Source: Desulfobacteraceae bacterium (lineage in GTDB: Bacteria > Desulfobacterota > Desulfobacteria > Desulfobacterales > UBA11574). From it: 8,008 nucleotides of DNA. The translations under genes were made by a program, and so were the position numbers. Below, in pieces: positions 1 to 6,803 of this stretch. The first letter of the stretch is position 1. Each line of letters starts with the position of its first letter. The notes under the pieces are model-generated. The model was given only the letters and a program-made list of their open reading frames with translations, was not told the origin of the DNA and searched no databases. The stretch is from assembly GCA_029857875.1 (NCBI GenBank), contig JAOUGB010000087.1:1-8008 (forward strand). The letters are read 5' to 3'.

Positions 1-84
1 TTGTCGATGGCGCTTTCAAGAAGATCGCAGGAGGCCTCGTCAATCCGACAGTGTTGTTTAATATGCCGGTTGATCATGCGCATT
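1..84 (-). pseudogene. Duplicated fragment of the comM 3' coding region
   Basis: Bases 1-77 are identical to 1100-1176 inside the intact comM gene. After a 2-base gap (the CT at 1177-1178 is missing) the match continues for 7 bases, so 78-84 equals 1179-1185, and then it stops. Read on the minus strand the fragment encodes comM residues about 435-463, in the C-terminal domain, with the 2-base loss putting the first codons out of frame. It may continue left of the window. The lack of divergence over 77 bases means either a recent duplication or an assembly overlap; the sequence alone cannot decide. It is not an expressed gene as seen here. Confidence 0.85.
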
Positions 85-119
85 ATTGATGCCATTACGA
101 AATCGAATTCGATAACCAT

Positions 120-347
120 TTATAATTTCATTATTCGGTCTATGATGGGCTTAAACGGCTTGGGGCTGTGGTTGATAAACTCATTGTATTCGGTCAAAAA
201 GATGAGCAGCCGGTCCATATTAATGGTTTGACCTTCTATGAAAAGGTTAAACCGATTCGCAGATAGATGTTGCATATCTTTTCGCACAAGTGCAGAAGCG
301 GCAACTCGTTGCAGATCTTCTTTCTCTTTCTTACTTAATTTTCCCAT
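120..347 (-). CDS. Small conserved partner protein of the nucleotidyltransferase (75 aa)
   Basis: A 75-residue, mostly helical, charged protein without a signal peptide or membrane segment. It starts MGKLSKKEKEDLQ, has a central SANRFN segment (about residues 29-34) and ends in a basic stretch (PKPFKPIIDRIMKL). Its start codon lies inside the end of the upstream nucleotidyltransferase gene, a 17-base overlap on the same strand, so the two are very probably translated as a coupled pair. I recall similar short proteins next to nucleotidyltransferases in Desulfobacterota, but I know of no assigned function. By analogy with MNT- and AbiE-type modules one member of such a pair may counteract or be modified by the other; that is inference only. 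The start is ATG at 347, with only a weak purine-rich stretch ahead of it, which fits translational coupling. Confidence 0.75.
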   Translation of the reverse strand: MGKLSKKEKEDLQRVAASALVRKDMQHLSANRFNLFIEGQTINMDRLLIFLTEYNEFINHSPKPFKPIIDRIMKL

Positions 348-882
348 ATTTATTCTTCAGTTCTTCAAACAGGTCGTTAAACTCAAACAAGGCAAAATAT
401 TCTTCTATTATGGACCAGTCGATTGATCCGCCGTAGGTTTCCATAAGGGATTCGATATCTGCCATATCAATAGGTTTTCTCGAAGGATCGTTTGCTATGG
501 CTTGAACTTTTAATCCGATTAAGTCTTCAACTTTGAGGACCTTAATGGTCATACTTTCATTAAATATTTTTCTGCCCTCAGCCCTCTGGAGCATGCCTAT
601 AGATATCTCGCGAAACGCATGGAGAATGTCTATTTCTCCGAAGATTTGAAGGGGCGCAACAAACTGCGAAACGTTTTCGGTCTGGTACCGACATTCGTAA
701 CCCATGCCCGTTAAAATTCTATGCACTATTTGCATGTCGTTCTTGTGGATGAGAAAATCCATATCAACGGTTGAGCGCGCGATTCCCCATGCTCCCATGG
801 CAAATCCTCCTATGAGTGCATAGCGAACACCCTCGACTTCAAAGGTTGACAATAGATTTTCGGTAACGGTTTTAAAGTCCAT
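331..882 (-). CDS. Nucleotidyltransferase-fold protein, AbiEii/MNT-like (183 aa)
   Basis: A DNA polymerase beta-type nucleotidyltransferase. The fold's signature is visible: Gly25-Gly26 in LIGGFAMGAWG, then Asp40 and Asp42 in RSTVDMDFLI as the metal-binding pair, and a likely third acidic residue Asp85 in FGEIDILH. A helical C-terminal part carries KVEDLIGLKVQA (117-128) and RKPIDMADIESL (135-146), typical of AbiEii/AbiGii-toxin-related and DUF6036-like proteins. At 183 residues it is much shorter than full AbiEii toxins (about 300), so it is closer to the minimal single-domain members. Such enzymes transfer nucleotides to tRNA or proteins; the substrate here is unknown. It lies 69 bases downstream of comM on the same strand and overlaps the small partner gene. 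All catalytic residues appear intact. The role as half of a toxin-antitoxin or defence module is inferred from family and arrangement. Confidence 0.85.
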   Translation of the reverse strand: MDFKTVTENLLSTFEVEGVRYALIGGFAMGAWGIARSTVDMDFLIHKNDMQIVHRILTGMGYECRYQTENVSQFVAPLQIFGEIDILHAFREISIGMLQRAEGRKIFNESMTIKVLKVEDLIGLKVQAIANDPSRKPIDMADIESLMETYGGSIDWSIIEEYFALFEFNDLFEELKNKYGKIK

Positions 883-886
883 ACTG

Positions 887-930
887 ACAGCTTTTAGTAT
901 AGGAAATATGTAAAAATATAAACAGCTTTT
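887..930. repeat. Pair of 9-bp direct repeats (ACAGCTTTT) upstream of the module
   Basis: ACAGCTTTT occurs at 887-895 and again at 922-930, 35 bases apart, in the short gap between comM and the nucleotidyltransferase. The first copy touches the possible -10 box. Paired repeats in such a position could be operator half-sites for autoregulation, as in many toxin-antitoxin operons; chance in AT-rich DNA is also possible. Confidence 0.4.
896..901 (-). promoter_or_regulatory. Possible -10 box for the nucleotidyltransferase pair
   Basis: Reading minus-strand, TATACT (5 of 6 matches to TATAAT) lies 13 bases before the ATG of the nucleotidyltransferase, so any transcript from it would have a leader of only a few bases. 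No good -35 is present. The box sits between two copies of a 9-base direct repeat (887-895 and 922-930). Weak evidence on its own. Confidence 0.3.
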
Positions 931-951
931 TTATACCCTCATATAGACATT

Positions 952-2487
952 TCATATCAGACGTTTTCCGCGATCCAAACTCCGATATTGAACCGCTTCG
1001 GCAATGTGGTCTACGCTGATGTCGGATGCATCGCCGAGATCGGCAATGGTGCGGGCGATTTTAAGGATGCGGTTGTAAGCCCTTGCCGACAAACCCAGTT
1101 TGTCGATGGCGCTTTCAAGAAGATCGCAGGAGGCCTCGTCAATCCGACAGTGTTGTTTAATATGCCGGTTGATCATCTGCGCATTGCAGTAAATTTTTGT
1201 TCTTTTAAACCGTTCGAACTGGCGCGCTCTGGCGGCTTTAACACGTGCTCCGATAACCTCCGACGATTCTGCATTGGATTCTCCGATAAGGTCCCTATAG
1301 GGAACTGCCGGAACTTCCACGTGAATATCTATCCGGTCCATCAACGGCCCGGAGATTTTTGATCGGTATCGGTGAATTTGGGGATAAGTACATCTACACT
1401 CATGCTTGGGGTCGGAAAAGTACCCGCAAGGACACGGGTTCATTGCTGCGATAAGCATAAAACTTGATGGGTAAGTCAGGGTCAGCGCAGCTCGTGAAAT
1501 GGTGACCTGAAGATCCTCCAAAGGCTGCCGGAGAACTTCTAACACATGTTTCTTAAATTCTGAAAGTTCATCCAAAAACAGAACACCATTATGCGCCAGG
1601 CTGACCTCTCCGGGTCTTGGAATATGACCGCCGCCAATTAACCCTGCATCCGATATGGTGTGATGGGGCGATCGAAATGGCCGCTTTGTTATCAGAGCCT
1701 CGTCTTTTGGAAGCATTCCGATGACGCTGAATATTTTTGTCGTTTCAATGGCTTCTTCAAATGTTATCGGAGGAAGTATCGTTGGAACACGTTTTGCCAG
1801 CATCGTTTTTCCAGAACCCGGGGGACCGATCATGATGAGGTTGTGTCCCCCCGCAGCCGCGACCTCCAGGGATCGTTTGACGTGTTCCTGTCCTTTGACT
1901 TCTGAAAAATCGACTTCAAACGTGTTTCCATAATTGAATATATGAGAAATATCGGTTCTCTCAGGTTTTATTTTAGTAAATCCCCGGAAAAAACCCACAA
2001 GCTGAGGCAATGTTTTTACCGGCAAAACCGTTATTTCCGCCACAACCGATGCTTCTCGACCATTGTCATAGGGCACGATGATGCCTTCATATCCCGCATT
2101 TTTTGCAGCCAGGGCCATGGGAAGAGAACCCTTCACCGGTTTAATGCGACCGTCCAGAGACAGCTCGCCCAAGACAAGGTATTTGGATATGATGTTCTGG
2201 GAAATGATTTGGGTTGCCGTAAGTATCCCTAAGGCGATGGGAAGATCAAAACCTGTCCCTTCCTTTTTGATGTGAGCGGGTGCAAGGTTAACGGTAATTC
2301 TGTCGTCCGGAAACGTATAGCCTGAATTGCTGATGGCAGACTTGACCCGCTCTTTGCTCTCTTTTACTGAAGCCTCCGGGAGTCCGACGGTAGTAAAAGT
2401 GGGGAGCCCCGATGTTATGTCAACTTCCACTTCGACCAAAAATGCATCAATTCCAATAACAGCGCTGCTTAAAACCTTTGCGAGCAC
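952..2487 (-). CDS. comM: ComM/YifB family magnesium-chelatase-like AAA+ ATPase
   Basis: A complete 511-residue member of the YifB/ComM family. ComM is a hexameric DNA helicase that drives branch migration during natural transformation in Vibrio and Acinetobacter; elsewhere the role is less clear. Visible domains are an N-terminal ChlI-like domain (about 20-145), an AAA+ Mg-chelatase domain (about 190-395) and the C-terminal Mg-chelatase domain (about 400-500). Walker A is GPPGSGKT at 221-228, Walker B GVLFLDEL at 301-308, and the arginine-finger region is SGPLMDRID at 379-387. A cysteine cluster (Cys352, 354, 364, 366) follows AAMNP, as is usual in this family. The sensor-2 helix is SARAYNRILKIART (467-480). 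The start is GTG at 2487, giving MLAKVLSSAVIGIDA, the family's standard N-terminus, with a strong AAGGAGG just ahead. A fragment of its 3' part is repeated at the left edge of the window. Confidence 0.96.
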   Translation of the reverse strand: MLAKVLSSAVIGIDAFLVEVEVDITSGLPTFTTVGLPEASVKESKERVKSAISNSGYTFPDDRITVNLAPAHIKKEGTGFDLPIALGILTATQIISQNIISKYLVLGELSLDGRIKPVKGSLPMALAAKNAGYEGIIVPYDNGREASVVAEITVLPVKTLPQLVGFFRGFTKIKPERTDISHIFNYGNTFEVDFSEVKGQEHVKRSLEVAAAGGHNLIMIGPPGSGKTMLAKRVPTILPPITFEEAIETTKIFSVIGMLPKDEALITKRPFRSPHHTISDAGLIGGGHIPRPGEVSLAHNGVLFLDELSEFKKHVLEVLRQPLEDLQVTISRAALTLTYPSSFMLIAAMNPCPCGYFSDPKHECRCTYPQIHRYRSKISGPLMDRIDIHVEVPAVPYRDLIGESNAESSEVIGARVKAARARQFERFKRTKIYCNAQMINRHIKQHCRIDEASCDLLESAIDKLGLSARAYNRILKIARTIADLGDASDISVDHIAEAVQYRSLDRGKRLI

Positions 2488-2491
2488 GCAC

Positions 2492-2510
2492 CCTCCTTTC
2501 GGGTATTATA
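2492..2510 (-). promoter_or_regulatory. comM -10 box and ribosome-binding site
   Basis: Minus-strand reading shows a perfect TATAAT at 2510-2505, then AAGGAGG at 2498-2492, then the GTG start at 2487. This supports GTG as the true start and implies a very short leader beginning close to the ribosome-binding site. The -35 is poor: TTGCTC at 2531-2526 with a 15-base spacer is the best candidate. Confidence 0.55.
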
Positions 2511-2566
2511 AAAAGTTCGCAGGACGAGCAAAAAAAGGATCTTCATGAACCCATTGAGATCTATAA

Positions 2567-2580
2567 TTAACACTTGTTAA
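2567..2580. repeat. Short inverted repeat TTAACA-CT-TGTTAA
   Basis: Perfect 6-base arms with a 2-base centre, about 60 bases upstream of the comM -10 box. The size and symmetry suit a small helix-turn-helix regulator, but AT-rich sequence makes chance occurrences common. The half-site TTAACA recurs at 2657-2662. Confidence 0.35.
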
Positions 2581-2658
2581 ACAGGAATAATAAAAATTTA
2601 GGATGTGATTCAAAGTTAAGATTGATTTTTTTTATTTCGTATTTATGTTACAGAGGTT

Positions 2659-2679
2659 AACAAAAACTTTGTTTTTGTT
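2659..2679. repeat. Inverted repeat, 9-bp arms with 3-base loop
   Basis: AACAAAAAC at 2659-2667, TTT, then GTTTTTGTT at 2671-2679: perfect 9-base arms. As RNA the stem would be weak because only two of nine pairs are G-C, and no T-run follows directly, so it is more likely an operator or low-complexity coincidence than a terminator. Confidence 0.35.
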
Positions 2680-2861
2680 CAATTAAATCTTTTTTCTGAA
2701 TTATTTATAAAACTGCGTTATGATATTATAAAGAATATTGTGTTCAGTTGACTAAATATGTTATGAATACTCAAGGGATTCATTTGGCAGAGAAATGAAC
2801 CGTTTTTGGACTCAGAAAAACACTATTAAAAAACAGCATCGCTGTATAAAGTTTGGTTTAC

Positions 2862-3737
2862 ATGCATTATTTTCAAAGAACCGTCACAAAACCGGTGAAT
2901 TGCTCGGGTGTTGGGGTTCATTCGGGTAAAAAGGTCAATTTAACCATTAAGCCTGCGCCGCCGAATCATGGTATCAAGTTCATCAGAACAGACCTTTTGG
3001 ACTGTCCTGTCATATCTGCCCATTTTAATATGGTTGTGGATACAAGCCTGGCAACTGTTATCGGCTTTGAGGGCTTTATCGTTTCAACTATAGAGCATCT
3101 TATGGCAAGCTTTGCCGGTCTTTCAATTGACAATGCACTGGTGGAAATCGACAGTTATGAGATGCCGATAATGGATGGAAGCGCAGGCCCATTTACTTCC
3201 CTGATTAAGGCATCGGGAATAAAGGAACTGGACACTCCTCGATATTTTTTTGTCATTAAAGAACCGATCGAGCTTAAAAAAGATGGAAAAATGGTCGGTG
3301 TATATCCATGCTCAACGTATAAAATAACCTGTACCATTGAATATGATCATCCGATGATCAACAAGCAGTCTTATTCTGTGGATGTGTCGGACCACGTTTG
3401 GGAAAGCGAAATCTCTAAAGCAAGAACCTTTGGTTTCTTACATGAATATGAATATCTAAAAAAATATGGTCTGGCCCGTGGCGTTACCCTTGAAAATGTG
3501 ATTGCCATTGATGACAAGGATGTTATCAATGAGGGCGGTTTGCGGTATCAGGATGAGTTTGTGAGGCATAAAATTCTCGATTGCATCGGTGATTTTTCAC
3601 TTCTGGGTATGCCTATTCTGGGCCATGTTGTCGCTGAGAAATCCGGCCATGCCTTCAACCATTCTTTTCTAAAAAAAATCTTTGCTGAAAAAGAATCATG
3701 GGAAACCGGTACGATCAATGATATAAAGGGTTCATGA
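2862..3737 (+). CDS. lpxC: UDP-3-O-acyl-N-acetylglucosamine deacetylase
   Basis: LpxC is the zinc-dependent deacetylase that makes the committed step of lipid A synthesis, acting on UDP-3-O-acyl-GlcNAc in the cytoplasm. Numbering from ATG at 2862 (291 residues), the key residues fall almost exactly where they do in the E. coli enzyme: Glu78 and His79 in STIEHLMASF, His236 and Asp240 in RHKILDCIGDF, and His263 in KSGHAFNH. All zinc ligands and catalytic residues are therefore present. A TTG at 2853 would add three residues (MVY) but neither start has a clear Shine-Dalgarno; the ATG is preferred because QRTVTKPVNCSGVGVHSG then starts at the usual distance. The gene stands alone, divergent from comM and convergent with the small membrane protein gene, not in an envelope or division cluster. 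Confidence 0.96.
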   Translation: MHYFQRTVTKPVNCSGVGVHSGKKVNLTIKPAPPNHGIKFIRTDLLDCPVISAHFNMVVDTSLATVIGFEGFIVSTIEHLMASFAGLSIDNALVEIDSYEMPIMDGSAGPFTSLIKASGIKELDTPRYFFVIKEPIELKKDGKMVGVYPCSTYKITCTIEYDHPMINKQSYSVDVSDHVWESEISKARTFGFLHEYEYLKKYGLARGVTLENVIAIDDKDVINEGGLRYQDEFVRHKILDCIGDFSLLGMPILGHVVAEKSGHAFNHSFLKKIFAEKESWETGTINDIKGS

Positions 3738-3764
3738 TAAGATTCCCTTTAGAAATTGGACCTC

Positions 3765-4022
3765 CTATTTTGAATATCGTCGGGAATGTCTTTTTATGAG
3801 CCGAATTATTGTAGAAAAAATAACCCATCCGCTCATAACAACTAGAAGAACAGCTATCCAAACATATCCATGATATTGCGCATTTTCCCGTGCTACCGAG
3901 ATCCCGACAACGCCGAAGAAAAAAACAATAATCATGAATACGATAACACCTATGCACACCGCTTCGGAATCATACCAGGAAATGATTGTTTTTCTAAATA
4001 GAGGATTTTGATCGATACGCAT
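3765..4022 (-). CDS. Small two-helix membrane protein of unknown function (85 aa)
   Basis: An 85-residue protein with two hydrophobic segments, about 21-43 (AVCIGVIVFMIIVFFFGVVGI) and about 53-73 (YVWIAVLLVVMSGWVIFSTII), joined by a short polar loop, and a basic tail (RLIKRHSRRYSK). This predicts a helical hairpin in the inner membrane with both ends in the cytoplasm. No known domain is recognised. It starts 33 bases after the nrdJ stop on the same strand and may be co-transcribed with it. It ends 27 bases from the end of lpxC, which runs the other way. The N-terminal motif NPLFRKTIISWYDSE looks like a conserved cytoplasmic segment; I recall similar small proteins in Desulfobacterales but no function. 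The ATG at 4022 has only a weak GGAT upstream. Confidence 0.75.
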   Translation of the reverse strand: MRIDQNPLFRKTIISWYDSEAVCIGVIVFMIIVFFFGVVGISVARENAQYHGYVWIAVLLVVMSGWVIFSTIIRLIKRHSRRYSK

Positions 4023-4055
4023 TATCGTATCCAGGGCTTAAAAAAAGATTCCCCC

Positions 4056-6542
4056 TTACGAGCACTTTGTAAAGCCGCAAAAATGGCAGATCATACATCC
4101 CTCTTCAAAACTTATCGTATGACCGCATTCTGGACAGACTTCTCCAAGTAGGCTGTTTCCGTATCTTTTTTTCGTGTAAGAACCGTCTTTCAAATACCGC
4201 TTTTCAAGGACCCTGCCGATGGCATCTGGTATAGACAAAACCAGGCCGCCTTCCTGGAAAACCGGATGTTCTCCACCGATACCTTTGAGTTGTTCGATAA
4301 TTTTTTCTACTTTTACGCCGGATCTTAAAGCAAGCGAAACAAGACGGCCGATGGCTTCGGTTTTGGCAGTGGTCGACCTTCCAGATTTTCCGATGGTTGC
4401 AAATACTTCAAAAGGCTGACCCTCATATTCCGTTACCGTAACATAAAGCTGGCCCATACCGGTTTTCATTCTGGAGGTAAATCCCTCCAGCGTTTCCGGC
4501 CGTTCTTTAACTCTAGCAGCCAAAGTGTGAAGAGGCTTGTCTTTTCCTGAATAAGACAGAACCTGATTTTCCTTGCTCCCGTCCCGGTATATGGTAACGC
4601 CCTTACAACCCAGCTCATGAGCCAGATTATAAATTTTTAGCACATCGTCCACTGTGGCATCACGGGCCAGGTTGACCGTCTTTGAAACAGCGTTATCCGT
4701 GTACTTTTGAAACGCAGCCTGCATACGGATATGCCACTCAGGAGATACATCATGGGCTGTGACAAAAATTTCCCGAACATCTTCGGGTATTTGTTCAAGA
4801 TGCTGAATGCCGCCTTCAACAGCAATGGTATCCATCAATTCCGTGCTATAAAAACCCCTTTCTTTTGCGATATTTTCAAAGTATGGATTCACCTCCAGCA
4901 GTTTATCGTTATCCATAACATTTCTAACAAAACTCAAGGCAAACAAAGGCTCAACACCACTGGAACAGTCCGCAATGATGCTTAAAGTGCCTGTTGGTGC
5001 AATGGTTGTGGTGGCGGCATTTCGATATGTGCAACCTTTTTTGTTTTTAAAAATGCTTTTATCAAAATTTGGAAAAACACCCCTTTCCTCGCCCAGTTGT
5101 TTTGAGGCGGCATGAGACTCTTTTTGGATAAAACCCATCACTTCTTCTGCGATCTCAAGAGCCCTTTCTGAATTGTAGGGAATTTTCAGCTGATAAAGCA
5201 AATCGGCAAACCCCATAACGCCAAGGCCAATTTTGCGATTACCCTGAACCATTGTTTCAATTTCCGGAAGGGGATATTTAGACATATCGATGGTATTGTC
5301 CAAAAATCGAACACTCTGCCAAACAATATCCTTTAATGTCTTGAAGTCGATGGCCGGGACTTTGGCATCGTGGGTGACAAACTTGGCCAGATTGATGGAT
5401 CCAAGATTACAGGATTCCATGGGAAGTAACGGCTGTTCCCCACAAGGATTTGTACTTTCGATCTCCCCCAGCGCAGGGGTCGGATTGTCTCTGTTCAACC
5501 GGTCTAAAAAAATGATACCTGGGTCCCCGTTTTCCCATGCCTGTTTCACGAAGGCTTGATAGACCTCGGCGGAATTCAACTCTTTTTCCTTTTCTTGGCT
5601 GCGAGGGTCGATAAGATCATAGTTTCTCTTTGCTTTGACAGCGTCCATGAATGCATCCGTAACGCCGACGGAAATGTTAAAATTGTTGAGTTCGTTATTG
5701 TTCTTTTTGCAGTGAATAAACTCCATAATATCAGGGTGGTCGACTCTCAAAATCGCCATATTGGCTCCCCTGCGGGTACCTCCCTGTTTAACCTGCTCTG
5801 TTGCAGTGTTAAAGATTTTCATAAATGAAACCGGTCCGGAGGCAATACCGCCGGTTGTTCCGACCCTGCTGTCTTTTGGACGCAGTCTGGAAAACGAAAA
5901 ACCGGTACCTCCGCCGGATTTGTGGATAATTGCGGCATTTCTCAAGGCATCAAAAATACCCTCCATGCTGTCCTCTACAGGAAGCACAAAGCAGGCTGCC
6001 AATTGGCCCAGTCTCCGTCCTGCATTCATTAGCGTGGGTGAATTGGGCAAAAATTTTAATTCTGTCATCATATTATAAAAAATGTTTTCCATATTTTTTT
6101 CATCCGCGTCACTGCCATATTTCTTCTCCGCTTTAGCAATGTGCTTTGCCACCCTTCTAAACATTTTTTCCGGAGTCTCGATAATTTTTCCTTGGCTGTC
6201 TTTCTTTAGATACCTTCTATTCAAAACATTTATTGCATTGTTCGAAAGATTCAGTCCATTTTTTATAAATATGGATTTATCCAGGCGAATGGGCGAAGTT
6301 TGAGTTAAGCCGTATTCCATCAACTTCGTCTGGATCATTTTATCGATAATCGGCAGGGTAATGGTATGATTTTCCATGTCGGCGATCTCTTTTCTCAAAA
6401 ATCGGCTGATGCTCATGGCCTGATCGGATTCAATCTGGTTGTCTTTGGCAAGAATATCCGAAAATAATTGATCATCCCATTTGTAAGCGGTCAGATCGAA
6501 ATTCCCCTCATCCGTAATTAGAATTTTACCCTTTGAGCCCAT
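4056..6542 (-). CDS. nrdJ: Adenosylcobalamin-dependent ribonucleotide reductase, class II
   Basis: NrdJ reduces ribonucleotides to deoxyribonucleotides using a radical from adenosylcobalamin and needs no oxygen. Numbering from ATG at 6548 (830 residues): Cys186 in QLAACFVLP and Cys380 in MESCNLGSINL form the reducible pair, Cys369 in NPCGE is the thiyl-radical cysteine, with Asn367 and Glu371 alongside. The 11-residue gap from Cys369 to Cys380 matches characterised class II enzymes. A TSCPD-type domain lies at about 690-790. The tail has six cysteines (805, 808, 818, 821, 824, 829) in CxxC pairs, which fits a zinc ribbon and reducing tail. The first 90 residues look like a degenerate ATP-cone and lack an obvious nucleotide-binding motif. 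The start at 6542 is preferred over 6548 because AGGAG ends only 1 base before 6548 but 7 bases before 6542. Confidence 0.95.
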   Translation of the reverse strand: MGSKGKILITDEGNFDLTAYKWDDQLFSDILAKDNQIESDQAMSISRFLRKEIADMENHTITLPIIDKMIQTKLMEYGLTQTSPIRLDKSIFIKNGLNLSNNAINVLNRRYLKKDSQGKIIETPEKMFRRVAKHIAKAEKKYGSDADEKNMENIFYNMMTELKFLPNSPTLMNAGRRLGQLAACFVLPVEDSMEGIFDALRNAAIIHKSGGGTGFSFSRLRPKDSRVGTTGGIASGPVSFMKIFNTATEQVKQGGTRRGANMAILRVDHPDIMEFIHCKKNNNELNNFNISVGVTDAFMDAVKAKRNYDLIDPRSQEKEKELNSAEVYQAFVKQAWENGDPGIIFLDRLNRDNPTPALGEIESTNPCGEQPLLPMESCNLGSINLAKFVTHDAKVPAIDFKTLKDIVWQSVRFLDNTIDMSKYPLPEIETMVQGNRKIGLGVMGFADLLYQLKIPYNSERALEIAEEVMGFIQKESHAASKQLGEERGVFPNFDKSIFKNKKGCTYRNAATTTIAPTGTLSIIADCSSGVEPLFALSFVRNVMDNDKLLEVNPYFENIAKERGFYSTELMDTIAVEGGIQHLEQIPEDVREIFVTAHDVSPEWHIRMQAAFQKYTDNAVSKTVNLARDATVDDVLKIYNLAHELGCKGVTIYRDGSKENQVLSYSGKDKPLHTLAARVKERPETLEGFTSRMKTGMGQLYVTVTEYEGQPFEVFATIGKSGRSTTAKTEAIGRLVSLALRSGVKVEKIIEQLKGIGGEHPVFQEGGLVLSIPDAIGRVLEKRYLKDGSYTKKRYGNSLLGEVCPECGHTISFEEGCMICHFCGFTKCS

Positions 6543-6548
6543 CGCCAT

Positions 6549-6554
6549 TCTCCT
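6549..6554 (-). promoter_or_regulatory. Ribosome-binding site that decides the nrdJ start
   Basis: AGGAGA reads on the minus strand at 6554-6549, directly abutting the first ATG (6548). The second in-frame ATG at 6542 lies 7 bases beyond AGGAG, a standard spacing. The protein then starts MGSKGKIL and has 828 residues. Confidence 0.65.
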
Positions 6555-6687
6555 GTATAGTAATGATCATCGGTTTTTTAAATCTATCTTTATAAATAAC
6601 ACGAGTGATAAAATATAACAAGTTTCGATCCGACCATTAAAAATCTATTCACTAAGGATACGTTAAATTTTATTTTTCAAGAAGTGG

Positions 6688-6712
6688 AACCTCATTCTGT
6701 TTGAATGAGGTT
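6688..6712 (-). other. Perfect 10-bp hairpin in the nrdJ leader
   Basis: AACCTCATTC at 6688-6697 pairs perfectly with GAATGAGGTT at 6703-6712 across a 5-base loop. No T-run follows on either strand, so it is not a typical terminator. It lies about 140 bases before nrdJ, inside the long leader predicted from the upstream promoter, and could be an RNA regulatory stem or a protein-binding palindrome. Confidence 0.55.
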
Positions 6713-6749
6713 GCTATGGATCATGCCATTTATAGAGAAGATTCTGTAT

Positions 6750-6803
6750 AGAAAAACAAAAACAAACCTGTTAAAGCGCATAAAATTCTATGAACAGGTC
6801 TGT
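6750..6803 (-). terminator. Terminator-like hairpin with U-rich tail in the nrdJ leader
   Basis: On the minus strand ACAGACCTGTT (6803-6793) can pair with AACAGGTTTGT (6772-6762) over 11 positions with one G-U pair and a 20-base loop. A T-rich run follows at once (TTTTGTTTTTC, to about 6751). On the plus strand the same position would be an A-C mismatch and there is no T-run, so the structure favours minus-strand RNA. It sits between the predicted nrdJ promoter and the gene, where it would act as an attenuator. The large loop keeps confidence moderate. Confidence 0.45.

Larger units (their letters stand above)
2488..2861. other. AT-rich divergent intergenic region, comM / lpxC
   Basis: About 370 bases between the divergent starts of comM and lpxC, with no convincing ORF or RNA gene. 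The comM promoter elements lie at its left end. Two short inverted repeats are listed separately. A TTGACT at 2748-2753 has no -10 at proper distance, and I could not place a convincing sigma-70 or sigma-54 promoter for lpxC. Confidence 0.7.

Noticed and set aside
1..231. Plus-strand 76-residue open frame at the left edge
   Set aside because: It runs antisense through the comM fragment and the end of the 75-aa gene, with no family resemblance; a shadow frame.
988..1362. Plus-strand 124-residue open frame within comM
   Set aside because: Exactly opposite a conserved part of comM, and part of it recurs at 1-84 only because comM itself is repeated; no independent coding signal.
2748..2789. TTGACT (2748) and TTGGCA (2784) as lpxC promoter elements
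   Set aside because: Neither has a -10 hexamer at 16-18 bases, and TTGGCA lacks the GC partner expected of a sigma-54 site.
3738..3764. Bidirectional terminator between lpxC and the small membrane protein gene
   Set aside because: Only 27 bases, with no hairpin and no T-run that I can see.
3715..3957. Alternative minus-strand 80-residue frame near the small membrane protein
   Set aside because: Cysteine-rich, lacks the clear two-helix pattern, overlaps the end of lpxC; the 85-residue frame is a better gene.
5761..6078. Plus-strand 105-residue open frame within nrdJ
   Set aside because: Antisense to the strongly conserved catalytic core of NrdJ; a shadow.
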